DNA from: Symploca sp. SIO2C1
GTDB taxonomy: Bacteria > Cyanobacteriota > Cyanobacteriia > Cyanobacteriales > Coleofasciculaceae
Assembly (NCBI GenBank): GCA_010692635.1
Contig: JAAHGL010000049.1
Span: forward strand, 1-43,010
Reading direction: 5' to 3'
DNA length: 43,010 nt
Below are positions 33,120 through 41,537 of the stretch, piece after piece (the stretch's first letter is position 1; every line of letters begins with the position of its first letter). The notes under the pieces are model-generated. The model saw only the letters and a list, made by a program, of their open reading frames with translations. It was not told where the DNA came from and did no database searches. A program made the position numbers and the translations under genes.

Positions 33120-33971
33120 TTAAGGATGGCGATAATGAAATAAGCCCCAGGTAAACAAACCTTGTTCAGCAGATTCAACCCATTGACATAAGCCATTCTT
33201 AGAAGATTCTAAAAATTCGGGAGTACATTTTTTACTAAGTTCCTCGTAATGGTCAATTACCGAATCCCTCAACTTCGTGTAATGGACGAGCAACTGATAG
33301 GATTTATCAATCACGTTGATGGTTTCAAAACCCAGGCTTTCAGCTTTACTGGTATAGGAATGGAAAGATCCTATACGCTCGTGAAGAATATTAACCCGCC
33401 CGAGTGAATCTTTTAAGGCTCCATCTTGACAATCATCTGCTTGCAGAATATCCATGAACAGTAACTGTCCGCCTGGTTTGAGTACCCGATAGGCTTCTTC
33501 TAGGACTTGATCTTGCCCATCTGTGTGGAATAGGGCATCCTGAGACCAAACAAGGTCAAAGCTGCCATCCTCAAAAGGAATGTCTTTAAAATTGCCATGC
33601 ACAATGTCAATCAAATTGTCAAGACCATGTTCGCGATTGCGCCGCTCATTTTCCTGATTTTGCTCCTCGCTAATGTTGAGACAGGTAACATGACAGCCAT
33701 ATTTACCAGCTAAATGCCGTGCTGCTGGTCCATATCCAGCACCGAGATCAAGAACACGGAAATCAGGATTGAGGTTCTGTACTTGTTCCCCCATCCACTC
33801 GGTGGTTTTTGCCATACCCTGTGCAATGGGGCGATCTGGATCATCCTCGTACATCCCCAAATTTAAAGTGTCACTGCCAATGGCAATCTCATACAAATTA
33901 CGAGCATTGTCACTGTTGTAATGTACTCTGGCACGTTCTGTGGCTTGTTCAGAGTTTGCTGTTGTGGTCAT
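33120..33971 (-). CDS. SAM-dependent N-methyltransferase, sarcosine/dimethylglycine methyltransferase-like
   Basis: Motif I is VLDLGAGYGPAARHLAGKYG, followed by VTCLNISEEQNQENERRN, FEDGSFDLVWSQDALFHT and VLKPGGQLLFMD. The CLNIS..QN, WSQDA.FH and late LVHYTKL blocks match the dimethylglycine N-methyltransferases that make glycine betaine in salt-tolerant cyanobacteria. The predicted activity is N-methylation of an amino acid or amine to a tertiary amine or betaine. I use the second ATG at 33971 (MTTTANSEQ), eight bases after AGG; an in-frame ATG at 33980 adds three residues. No glycine sarcosine methyltransferase partner is present, so the substrate may be another amine. Second gene of the cluster. 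Confidence 0.83.
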   Translation of the reverse strand: MTTTANSEQATERARVHYNSDNARNLYEIAIGSDTLNLGMYEDDPDRPIAQGMAKTTEWMGEQVQNLNPDFRVLDLGAGYGPAARHLAGKYGCHVTCLNISEEQNQENERRNREHGLDNLIDIVHGNFKDIPFEDGSFDLVWSQDALFHTDGQDQVLEEAYRVLKPGGQLLFMDILQADDCQDGALKDSLGRVNILHERIGSFHSYTSKAESLGFETINVIDKSYQLLVHYTKLRDSVIDHYEELSKKCTPEFLESSKNGLCQWVESAEQGLFTWGLFHYRHP

Positions 33972-34133
33972 GATATGCACCTATAGCTGCTGATGTTTTG
34001 AGAGTTTGATGTGCAGGAAATTTCGAGAAATCCTGGGTTGATACCATGTCTGCTTGAATACCCATAGTTAAGACTGACGCCGAGACGCGGAGAAGTTTTT
34101 ATTATGGGTAATTATGCCGACATGATATGAGAA

Positions 34134-35444
34134 TTAATTTTGCAGTTGGTATTGAGATTTGAGAGCAAACCCGTCCCCATTTTCCTCGTAAATCGAATCG
34201 ATATGGGGATGAAGACAACATAACCGAGTGACTTCAGCTTGAACCTTGGCAATGGTACTAACTGTCGGTTCGTCACTCAGCATTTTATCTATTAGTTCGG
34301 CAATGCAATGCATTTCCTCAGAACCAAATCCTCGGGTTGTGATTGCTGATGTTCCTACCCGGATACCGCTACAGACAGTAGGCTTCTGGGAATCGTAGGG
34401 AAGCAGGTTTTTGTTAACGGTAATTCTGACGCTGGCTAGACGATCTTCGGCTTCCTTTCCTGTGATACCTTGCTTACTGAGATCGAGCAGCATCAGATGG
34501 TTATCCGTACCGCCAGAAACTAGCCGGAATCCCCTTGCCATTAAATCTTCTGCTAATATCTGAGAATTTTCCAGGTTTTGACGCTGATAGGTAGCAAAGC
34601 TGTCAGACATGGCTTCTTTGAGCATCACTGCTTTGGCAGCGATCGCATGGACATGAACAGCTCCTTGTACGCCAGGAAAGACTGCACTGTCAATCTTACG
34701 AGCAAATTCTGGTGCGGAATGCTCTCCCAGCAAGATCATGCCACTGCGGGGTCCGCGCAAGGTTTTTTGGGTGCTGGTGGTAACAAAATGAGCGTAGGGA
34801 ACTGGAGACTGATGCAATCCGGCTGCTATTAATCCACAAATGTGGGCGATATCAGCTAATAAATAGGCTCCCACTTCATCAGCAATTTCCCGAAAACGTT
34901 GGAAATCAATCATGCGGGGATAGGAACTCGCACCGGCAATAATCAGTTTGGGACAGATATCTTTGGCTTGAGTGAGAATTTGATCATAGTCCAGACGCTC
35001 TGTATCTCGATCGACCTGATAAAAATGACAGTCATAGATCTTACCAGTCATGGTAAATTTCGCACCATGACTTAGATGTCCCCCATGACCGAGATCCATT
35101 CCTAAGATGCGATCGCCTGGTTTGAGAACAGTAAGGTAAACCGCATGATTGGCTTGGGAACCTGTGTAGGGTTCAAGATTAGCGTAAGTTGCTCCAAATA
35201 GCTGTTTGGCTCGTTCAATGGCTAAGTTTTCTAGCACATCGACATGCTCACAGCCACTAAAATAGCGCCGTCCCGGATATCCTTCAACCACTTTGTTGGT
35301 TAAGATTGAGCCGGTGGCTTCCAAAACAGCGCGGCTGGTAAAGTTAGCTGAGGCGATTAATTCAATGTTATCTTTTTGACGTTGAGCTTCTCGATTAAGA
35401 AGAGCAAAAACATCTGGATCTGAAACTTCTAAAGCAGAATGCAT
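34134..35444 (-). CDS. Serine hydroxymethyltransferase-like PLP enzyme with altered active site
   Basis: Fold-type I PLP enzyme clearly derived from SHMT: NKVVEGYPGRRYFSGCEHVD, YTGSQANHAVY, HGGHLSHG, ADIAHICGLIAAG, the PLP-lysine block TTSTQKTLRGPRSG (Lys227) and GIRVGTSAITTRGF. Three near-invariant features differ. The catalytic Glu of IELIASEN is Ala33 (IELIASAN). The His before the PLP Lys is Gln226. The FPGxQGGP loop is FPGVQGAV (256-263). These are linked to folate-dependent chemistry, so a folate-independent aldolase or transaldolase is more likely than housekeeping SHMT. First gene of the cluster; 436 residues, with a longer C-terminus than usual. Confidence 0.85.
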   Translation of the reverse strand: MHSALEVSDPDVFALLNREAQRQKDNIELIASANFTSRAVLEATGSILTNKVVEGYPGRRYFSGCEHVDVLENLAIERAKQLFGATYANLEPYTGSQANHAVYLTVLKPGDRILGMDLGHGGHLSHGAKFTMTGKIYDCHFYQVDRDTERLDYDQILTQAKDICPKLIIAGASSYPRMIDFQRFREIADEVGAYLLADIAHICGLIAAGLHQSPVPYAHFVTTSTQKTLRGPRSGMILLGEHSAPEFARKIDSAVFPGVQGAVHVHAIAAKAVMLKEAMSDSFATYQRQNLENSQILAEDLMARGFRLVSGGTDNHLMLLDLSKQGITGKEAEDRLASVRITVNKNLLPYDSQKPTVCSGIRVGTSAITTRGFGSEEMHCIAELIDKMLSDEPTVSTIAKVQAEVTRLCCLHPHIDSIYEENGDGFALKSQYQLQN

Positions 35445-35827
35445 AACTTTTGTTGTTAATTGGAATTGCCCTGAGACTGCCCCATGTTAGCACCTTGCAT
35501 TAATTTCATGAGATATTTGCATAAATTTAACTAAGCTGTCCCGCACTTAAATTGGTATAATAAGAATTATTATTACAATTAGTCGCCCAAGAGCCTCAAG
35601 AATTAGATTATTTGTTACATCAACTTCTAAATGAAGGAGGATTAATTATCAAATGGGGGAGAAAACTCAAAAACAAAGGTAATAAAGTTATCACAGTTTA
35701 AATGCGGAACAGCTTATTCTAAGACCATAGATTTTTGCTGATAATTAAACCATCTGTGTATATTGTCAATAGCATCAGATGCCTTGCGTAGGGGAGCAAA
35801 AGTACGGGTGCTGTTCCAGAGGTTGCG
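35445..35827. other. Gap with a gene relic
   Basis: The promoter of the five-gene cluster should lie at about 35450-35580, but none was resolved. Positions 35582-35701 form a plus-strand open stretch (VAQEPQELDYLLHQLLNEGG ... NKVITV, stop at 35699-35701) without a start codon. It looks like the 3' end of a lost gene of unknown family. Positions 35702-35827 show nothing. Confidence 0.35.
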
Positions 35828-37099
35828 CTATCGACCCAATTTATTGGGAATACCTTCGCAGCCACCCGGAATTGTCTTACGAGATTCTGTTCCACACCAA
35901 GCACAACAGTAATAGCGCTGTTGTTCATTGAATCTAAGGACATCAGTAAAGTTAGCTCCCTCTACCACTGCACCAGTGTAAGCACCAGTATGATAGTCAG
36001 GGGGGTAGCTACGACTGCGGGGACTAGCGGTTTCCACTGAGCCATAGAACAGTTTAGCTCCCTTGATGTCAGCTCCAATAAGGTTGGCTTCGTACAAAAT
36101 AGAGCGAGTCAGATTGGCGTGGACTAGGTCACAGTGGCTAAGATTGGTTCTGACCAGATTAGCATCGCTTAGTTCTGTCCACCGGAGATCAGTTCCGCTC
36201 AGGTTTACTCCTGCCAACATCACATTCAAGTCAATTACCCGTACTCCATTAACTCGGTCTTCTTGATAACCTCCTTGACCATCTAGCATTGGTCTTCCTA
36301 GATGATTATCCCGTCTCAAGGGAGTCAGCAAGCGGGACTGAGACAAAAATCTTAAGACTTTAGCTTTGCCATTGGCATCTACACTACTGAGAATTGCTGC
36401 AGTTCTGCCTTCACAAAATACCCGTTCCTGAGGCCAATCCTCTAGCAACCCTTCGTCATCTAGTGCTAGATCAGAGATGCCTTGAAAGTATGCATCAATG
36501 GTTTGCTGTTGGGTAATCAGATTTTGTTGAATAGTTAGGTCTTTGGAAATTATGTACTGTCGCCAAGCAATGTAGGCTGTAACAATAGCAATCATAATTT
36601 GGCCTACTGCACCTATCCACTCTGCCCAGGAACCAAACTCATCCCATTTCGCCTGAGCTAACCAATTGCTTACACTTTGGTAAAAACCAAGGAATTTGAG
36701 TAAGCCTGCGATCGCGATGAGCATACCAAGGAAGGCTACTAGTTGCGATCGCTGTGGGGGCGACAAAAAGTTGTTGAACCATTGGCGTAGAGTTGGCGAA
36801 ATTTCCTGCAACGAAACTACCAGCGCTACTAAGGCTCCCGACATTCCCAACCACAAGTTATCAATGATTAATCCTAAAATTAGGATCGCGATCGCGGTGA
36901 GAATAATTAGGGAGATTGGCTCCTTAGCAGTTTTAGGCGACACCTGATTTTGTGCATTTGTCAATCTAGGCAATGGTAGGGTAGACAGATGCTGCTCTAC
37001 TTGGCTTTTGGCAAGCAATGCTGGGGATTTACCATTTTCCAAGGTGTCCTCTGTGGTTTTGTGGGAACTATCTCCAGAGGGATTGGGTGGGATTGTCAT
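35828..37099 (-). CDS. Membrane-anchored pentapeptide-repeat protein with C-terminal Cys motif
   Basis: The N-terminal 70 residues are polar and Pro/Ser-rich. Three hydrophobic helices follow (ISLIILTAIAILILGLIIDN; LWLGMSGALVALVVSL; LVAFLGMLIAIAGLLKFLGF), and a fourth near AEWIGAVGQIMIAIVTAYIAW. The soluble part (QQTIDAYFQGISDLALDDEG ... KVLRFLSQSRLL) leads into pentapeptide repeats (MLAGVNLSGTDLRWTELSDA, NLVRTNLSHCDLVHANL), predicted to form a right-handed beta-helix. The end, YYCCAWCGTESRKTIPGGC, may bind metal. The helical module before the repeats recurs in cyanobacterial proteins of unknown role. I start at ATG 37099 (MTIPPNPSG); the frame runs on to 37171. Confidence 0.8.
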   Translation of the reverse strand: MTIPPNPSGDSSHKTTEDTLENGKSPALLAKSQVEQHLSTLPLPRLTNAQNQVSPKTAKEPISLIILTAIAILILGLIIDNLWLGMSGALVALVVSLQEISPTLRQWFNNFLSPPQRSQLVAFLGMLIAIAGLLKFLGFYQSVSNWLAQAKWDEFGSWAEWIGAVGQIMIAIVTAYIAWRQYIISKDLTIQQNLITQQQTIDAYFQGISDLALDDEGLLEDWPQERVFCEGRTAAILSSVDANGKAKVLRFLSQSRLLTPLRRDNHLGRPMLDGQGGYQEDRVNGVRVIDLNVMLAGVNLSGTDLRWTELSDANLVRTNLSHCDLVHANLTRSILYEANLIGADIKGAKLFYGSVETASPRSRSYPPDYHTGAYTGAVVEGANFTDVLRFNEQQRYYCCAWCGTESRKTIPGGCEGIPNKLGR

Positions 37100-37194
37100 A
37101 ATTATTTTAGATTTTGGTGTAGTTACCGAGCATATGCTTTGCTTTCCGTGAAGCACAACAAAGTTCAGCAATTATTTCTTCTCACCAAAAAAAA

Positions 37195-37279
37195 CGGAGA
37201 GGGTGAGATTCGAACTCACGGAACCTTTCGGCTCACTCGATTTCAAGTCGAGCGCAATCGACCACTCTGCCACCTCTCC
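37195..37279 (-). tRNA. tRNA-Ser (UGA)
   Basis: On the minus strand the 85-base sequence starts GGAGAGG (acceptor 5' arm, 37273-37279) and ends CCTCTCC plus discriminator G (37195-37202). The anticodon loop is CTTGAAA with anticodon TGA, within a CGATT/AATCG-like stem context. A long variable arm (AGTGAGCCGAAAGGTTCCGTG region) and the T-loop GTTCGAATC are present. The long variable arm and UGA anticodon make it a class II serine tRNA. CCA is not encoded. Confidence 0.96.
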
Positions 37280-37309
37280 AAACTTATCTATATTACCAAT
37301 CCTTGGCAC

Positions 37310-38251
37310 TTATGGCGACTGGTTGTAAACAGGTTGTTCTACAACAGCCTCAGAATGACTGTAGAGCAATTCCTCAGAAGCCACAGTATAATTCTTATCC
37401 ACCCACACCAAAGAAATTTCCTCAACTACATTTCCTTGCAAGGAAACTATCGAAAAATTACGTAGTCTGTCAGTCTCCGTTGAAATAATCCGCGGGACCC
37501 TAGCAGAATTCAAGTACACTATCCCCGACTCACTATGAGAAACAATAGTTCGCGATCGCTCTTTGGTGTGACGCAGTCTATGGTGCATGTGACCAAAGGT
37601 AACTAGAGGGATAGTTTTACCCAGTGCTTGAGTTTGGGCGATCGCTTCAGCAAAATCTGGGTCGCCATGATCTCCACCAAGGGGTTGCCAGTCCTTACCA
37701 CAGGGAGCTTCTGGTTCTTCTCCTAAACCAGTAGGACCATTATGACCGAGAAAAATGATCGTTGATTGGGGTGTTTTGGCTGCGGCTGTTACTATACGTT
37801 CAATCGATTCCTCAAAATTGCTAATATCGAACCGTTCCTGCAAAAATTCCTTATTTTTCCAATCTGGGCCACCCCAGCTGAAAGGACGACTTCCCACCAC
37901 AGAAAGATTGAGTTCAGGGAAATCCAAATACCCATAACCCACATGGCTCTCACCGAGTAAATCTAACTGTTGTTGTACCCAGTTTTCGTGGTTATGGTCA
38001 TAAGGACATTTTTTTCTGCCCCATTCTGAGGCAGTATACCAAGCATCATGATTCCCCATAATTACTGCCTTGGGTAGATCAAGGGTAGCAACCAGTCTTA
38101 CCACATCTACCGACTCATTACCGAAATCCCCTACAAATAAAACTAAGTCAACACCCAACTGCTTAAGAGCAACATTGTCCTCTACTTCCCATTGGTCGTG
38201 AACATCCCCAACCACTGCGATTTTGACTGGTTGCTGGTGATAATTGGTCAT
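37310..38251 (-). CDS. Metallophosphoesterase, TIGR04168-like family
   Basis: Calcineurin-like phosphoesterase with a two-metal site. Motifs in order are VVGDVHDQWE, FVGDFGNESVD, IMGNHDAWYT, IFLGHNGPTG and TFGHMHHRL: the GD-GD-GNHD-GH-GHxH ligands. The inserted SEWGRKKCPYDHNHENWVQQQLDLLG belongs to a subfamily shared by cyanobacteria and plants. Substrate is unknown. I use the ATG at 38251 (MTNYHQQPVKIAVVGD) rather than the in-frame 38296, because the family starts just before the first motif. The tRNA-Ser gene follows 30 bp downstream on the same strand. Confidence 0.88.
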   Translation of the reverse strand: MTNYHQQPVKIAVVGDVHDQWEVEDNVALKQLGVDLVLFVGDFGNESVDVVRLVATLDLPKAVIMGNHDAWYTASEWGRKKCPYDHNHENWVQQQLDLLGESHVGYGYLDFPELNLSVVGSRPFSWGGPDWKNKEFLQERFDISNFEESIERIVTAAAKTPQSTIIFLGHNGPTGLGEEPEAPCGKDWQPLGGDHGDPDFAEAIAQTQALGKTIPLVTFGHMHHRLRHTKERSRTIVSHSESGIVYLNSARVPRIISTETDRLRNFSIVSLQGNVVEEISLVWVDKNYTVASEELLYSHSEAVVEQPVYNQSP

Positions 38252-38341
38252 AGATTGATATTTGTGGAACCCTTTTCCAGGATAATTGATACTCAATCCG
38301 GGTTTACTACGTCCGTTTTCAGCAAACCCCGAAAACCCTGT

Positions 38342-38375
38342 AGAGAGGTTGTATCCAACCTCTCTTTCTTTCTTC
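38342..38375 (+). terminator. Strong plus-strand terminator upstream of the metallophosphoesterase
   Basis: AGAGAGGTTG (38342-38351) and CAACCTCTCT (38356-38365) form a perfect 10-bp stem with a TATC loop, followed by TTCTTTCTTC. The T-rich side is on the plus strand, yet no plus-strand gene precedes it. It may end a short RNA reading antisense to the start of the phosphoesterase gene. Confidence 0.5.
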
Positions 38376-38490
38376 AGACTATTCAGTTAGGTTGTGAATA
38401 TTTGTAACAAATATTGTTCTTATTCAGAAATTTAGGTGCTTTTTCATGAGTAATAACTAGAAGGCTGTTGTGCTTGAGTGTATCAAGTCA

Positions 38491-38548
38491 TACCAAATCT
38501 GTTTTTATAACCCCCTTTTCAATTAGGGTAATTAACTCAGATTTCGTA
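38491..38548. mobile_element. 58-bp MITE with TCA target duplications, related to the 103-bp units
   Basis: The unit starts TACCAAATCTG and ends CAGATTTCGTA, and is flanked by TCA on both sides (38488-38490, 38549-38551). Ends and 3-bp duplication match the two 103-bp elements at 6427 and 7874, but the interior is different and shorter. No gene is disrupted. Confidence 0.65.
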
Positions 38549-38601
38549 TCACTAGCTAGCTCTCCCAACACGATAATAATTAACTGTTTGATTTTTAAGA
38601 A

Positions 38602-38832
38602 ATGTTTAGACAAGCCAAAATGTTGAATGATTCTACTTTGAGGGAAGACTTCCTATTACCATCAATTTCTCATCCAATTCTCTTGATAGCCAAGAAACTG
38701 TACGATGTGATTGTAATGTTTCTATTCACTGGTATTGCCATAGTAGTTTTGTTACTTTCCGCAATTGTCGCGGCTGTGTTTTCACCGGCAGGAACACAGA
38801 GCAATTCTCGTGACGAAGTAATGAGCGCCTGA
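38602..38832 (+). CDS. Small single-span membrane protein
   Basis: A 76-residue product with a charged N-terminus (MFRQAKMLNDSTLREDFLLP), one long hydrophobic segment (LYDVIVMFLFTGIAIVVLLLSAIVAAVFSP, about residues 37-64) and a short polar tail. This is the shape of small thylakoid or plasma-membrane proteins, but no photosystem subunit is recognised. An internal ATG at residue 7 is an alternative start. It lies after the MITE and is convergent with the cyclase gene. Confidence 0.55.
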   Translation: MFRQAKMLNDSTLREDFLLPSISHPILLIAKKLYDVIVMFLFTGIAIVVLLLSAIVAAVFSPAGTQSNSRDEVMSA

Positions 38833-38897
38833 CGGCGAATTCAAAATTATTGCATTCAAAATTCATTCATTCGAGCAAATCCGGAATTAGTTTCAGT

Positions 38898-41537
38898 TTA
38901 GGTGCGATAGTTGACTTTTCGACCGATGAGCCAATAGGTAACCATTTTTCCTTTTCCCTTGATGGAAATCATACCCCGTTTCATAAATAAATACTTATTC
39001 TTTAATAGCTCATAAGTATTCTGACTCACTTGAATCCGTCCAGTTTGTCCCATTGATTCCATTCGAGATGCCACATTCACTGTATCTCCCCACAGGTCGT
39101 AGGAAAACTTTTTTGTACCAATTACTCCTGCTACTACAGGACCGGTGTGAATGCCAATGCGCAGACGAAAGGGTTGGTTATCCTGGCGTTTGAAGCGAGC
39201 GATTGTTTCTTGCATATCCAGTGCCATTTCAGCAACTGCTTCCACTTGATCCGGCATCGGAGTGGGAAGACCACCAACTACCATATAGGAATCACCAATA
39301 GTCTTGATTTTCTCCAAAAGATGCTGATCACTCAGTTGATCAAATTCAGAAAAGATTTGATTGAGCAAATCCACTAATTCTGTGGGAGAAGTAATAGCCG
39401 CCATTTCTGTGAAGTTAACTAAGTCAGCAAATAAAACTGTGGCTTGATCAAAACTATCGGCAATATTGTTTTCAGCTTGTTTCAATCTTCTAGCAACAGG
39501 AAGAGGTAGAATATTGAGTAGCAGTCCCTCTGCTCGTTGTCTTTGATAGCGCAGTGCTTCTTCCCAGATTTTGCGCTCAGTGATATCGATGATACTGCCT
39601 TCACAGTAGAGAGGTTGACCAAATTCGTCCCTCACTAGGTGGGCATTTTCCAAAATCCAGATGATGCTACCATCCCGGCGATAGACTTGAGAGACAAAAT
39701 TGGTAATGCGATCGTGTGCCAGTATTAATTCCCAAAATTGGCTTCGATCCTGGGGACGAACGTAAAGTTGCTCATCAATGTTGGTAAAAGAAGCAATCAG
39801 TTCTTCTGGGGATTCGTAGCGCAGAAGAATTGCCAGAGCTGGGTTAGCACTTAAAAAATGTCCCTCAAGGGTGATCTGAAACAAACCCTTGTCAGTATTC
39901 TCAAAGATACTGCGATATCTCTCTTCCGCTTGACGCAAAGCTAACTCTGTTTGCTTACGTTTGGTGATATCACGAGCTACCCAGATTACTAAGTTAGCTG
40001 AAATTGGTGAGACACTAGCATCAAACCATACTTCTCGTCCCTCGATCTTCAGACTATACTCAGCTTTGAGTGTCTCTTGAGTCTCTAGGGCTTCTTGAAT
40101 GTAGCTTAACAAGGTATCCGCTTGTTCTAGCTCAAACACATCATGAAAAGTCTTGCCAATGAGTTCGTTAGCAAGTTTGTAGGGGATAGTTGGATTGGTT
40201 GGTGCAATTTTGAGATAGCGTCCCTGAGCATCAAGCACGTAGATTAGTTCAGTCATTGCTGCAAACAGAGCATGGAGTTCTGCCTGAGAATCAAGAATTA
40301 CTGCTTCAACTCGTCGGCGCTTAGCAATTTCTAGCTGCAACTGTTTCATTGCTGGTTCTAGTTGGCGGGATTTTTGCTCTAGGTATCCAACTTTTTCAGA
40401 GACATTAGCTAACAGTTCAATCACTGTATCTGAATTCCTTAGATTCTCCTGTTGGTGTCCTAACCAAGGTAGTGGTTTAATGGGATGGCTATCCCTTGTA
40501 ACTAATTCAATTTGTCCACCTGACAAAATTCGTCCAATCCGAAATAGTTTCCTAAGATGATAATTTGGCTCAATGCAGACTAATCCACTAGGAGCCTCAA
40601 AGCTACTACCAACAGCCGCAGCTCTTACTCGCTCTACAGCAAATGACTCTGCTAATTCCACGGCTTGCTTCCAGAGATAGACTTGAGTATAGGCAGTTGC
40701 CATCTCTTCGGAAATAACTTGCTCTTTGCCATAGTAATGTCGAAAATCCTGGACAAACCGATGATTGTTCGATGTATCAAGACTCTGAAAATAGCTACCA
40801 CTCCAGTAGTGGTTGACAGCTGCTTCTCCTAAGCTCTGTAGTTCAGCGGTGGTAAGGGTAACTGAGAGGATGGGAATCTCTGAAGGGTTAATTTCTGACT
40901 CAGCGTACTGCTGATAGAAAGCTCGGTTGCTTTCCCCATTGAGGGTATTGAAGATGATATTAGGAAGAACTTCCCCAATGCTAGCGATAATTTCTGCAAA
41001 TTCTGTAGTTCCTGGAGAGATGTACTCTTCGGCAACAACTATACCCTTGTTTTCTTGGAGTTGCCCTTTAATGATTTTGTTGGCAGTACTAGAGAAAATT
41101 CCCTCGGAACCCAGAAGATAAAAGCGTTTTCTGTCATTTTGGAGCAGCCAGCTTACTGCTGACTCTATTGGTTGATTAGGACAAGAGCCAGTAGAGAAAA
41201 TATTGGGGGAACATTCGAGTCCTTCATACTGCCAGGGATACCAAAGTTGAGCATTTAACTCCTCCAACACCGGTAAAACTGCTTTGCGAGTAGCAGAAAT
41301 CCCACCGCCGAAGATGGTACTCACCTGAGCTTGTTGAATGAGTTTTCTGGCTTGGCATTGAAATTCCCTAGGATCAGAAGCGCCATCTGCACTGACTGGC
41401 TCAATGAGTTTTCCTAGAACTCCCCCAGTTTGATTGATTTGGGCAATAGCTACCAGTGCGGCTTTCTGTAGAGGTAGTTCACTTATAGCCATCTTGCCAG
41501 TTTTTGAATGCAGGATGCCGACTCGTACCCTTGACAT
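38898..41537 (-). CDS. Soluble UrtA-like sensor, two PAS domains and adenylate cyclase
   Basis: Residues 1 to about 372 align through their length with the UrtA of this window (VRVGILHSKTGKMAISELPL; LWYPWQYEGLECSPNIFSTG; NIIFNTLNGESNRAFYQQYA). They have no signal peptide and no membrane span, so the sensor should be cytoplasmic. A coiled linker (about 380-425) leads to PAS 1 (about 425-545, ending WVARDITKRKQ) and PAS 2 (about 550-670, ending GSIIDITERKI). The class III cyclase (about 690-870) has metal ligands Asp705 and Asp749, adenine-specifying Lys745 and Asp814, and Asn821/Arg825. The catalytic set is complete, predicting cAMP synthesis controlled by urea or a related amide. It is an unusual architecture with no partner genes nearby. 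Confidence 0.9.
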   Translation of the reverse strand: MSRVRVGILHSKTGKMAISELPLQKAALVAIAQINQTGGVLGKLIEPVSADGASDPREFQCQARKLIQQAQVSTIFGGGISATRKAVLPVLEELNAQLWYPWQYEGLECSPNIFSTGSCPNQPIESAVSWLLQNDRKRFYLLGSEGIFSSTANKIIKGQLQENKGIVVAEEYISPGTTEFAEIIASIGEVLPNIIFNTLNGESNRAFYQQYAESEINPSEIPILSVTLTTAELQSLGEAAVNHYWSGSYFQSLDTSNNHRFVQDFRHYYGKEQVISEEMATAYTQVYLWKQAVELAESFAVERVRAAAVGSSFEAPSGLVCIEPNYHLRKLFRIGRILSGGQIELVTRDSHPIKPLPWLGHQQENLRNSDTVIELLANVSEKVGYLEQKSRQLEPAMKQLQLEIAKRRRVEAVILDSQAELHALFAAMTELIYVLDAQGRYLKIAPTNPTIPYKLANELIGKTFHDVFELEQADTLLSYIQEALETQETLKAEYSLKIEGREVWFDASVSPISANLVIWVARDITKRKQTELALRQAEERYRSIFENTDKGLFQITLEGHFLSANPALAILLRYESPEELIASFTNIDEQLYVRPQDRSQFWELILAHDRITNFVSQVYRRDGSIIWILENAHLVRDEFGQPLYCEGSIIDITERKIWEEALRYQRQRAEGLLLNILPLPVARRLKQAENNIADSFDQATVLFADLVNFTEMAAITSPTELVDLLNQIFSEFDQLSDQHLLEKIKTIGDSYMVVGGLPTPMPDQVEAVAEMALDMQETIARFKRQDNQPFRLRIGIHTGPVVAGVIGTKKFSYDLWGDTVNVASRMESMGQTGRIQVSQNTYELLKNKYLFMKRGMISIKGKGKMVTYWLIGRKVNYRT

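Noticed and set aside
29514-35444. Guanitoxin (gnt) cluster
   Set aside because: Shares reaction logic but lacks the arginine hydroxylase, cyclase, N-monooxygenase and kinase genes; the SHMT-like and methyltransferase types also differ.
36989-37465. Plus-strand ORF across the tRNA-Ser gene
   Set aside because: It runs through the complete tRNA gene and parts of two minus-strand genes, so it is a chance frame.
38898-39800. Guanylate rather than adenylate cyclase
   Set aside because: The base-specifying positions are Lys745 and Asp814 (adenylate type), not Glu and Cys as in guanylate cyclases.
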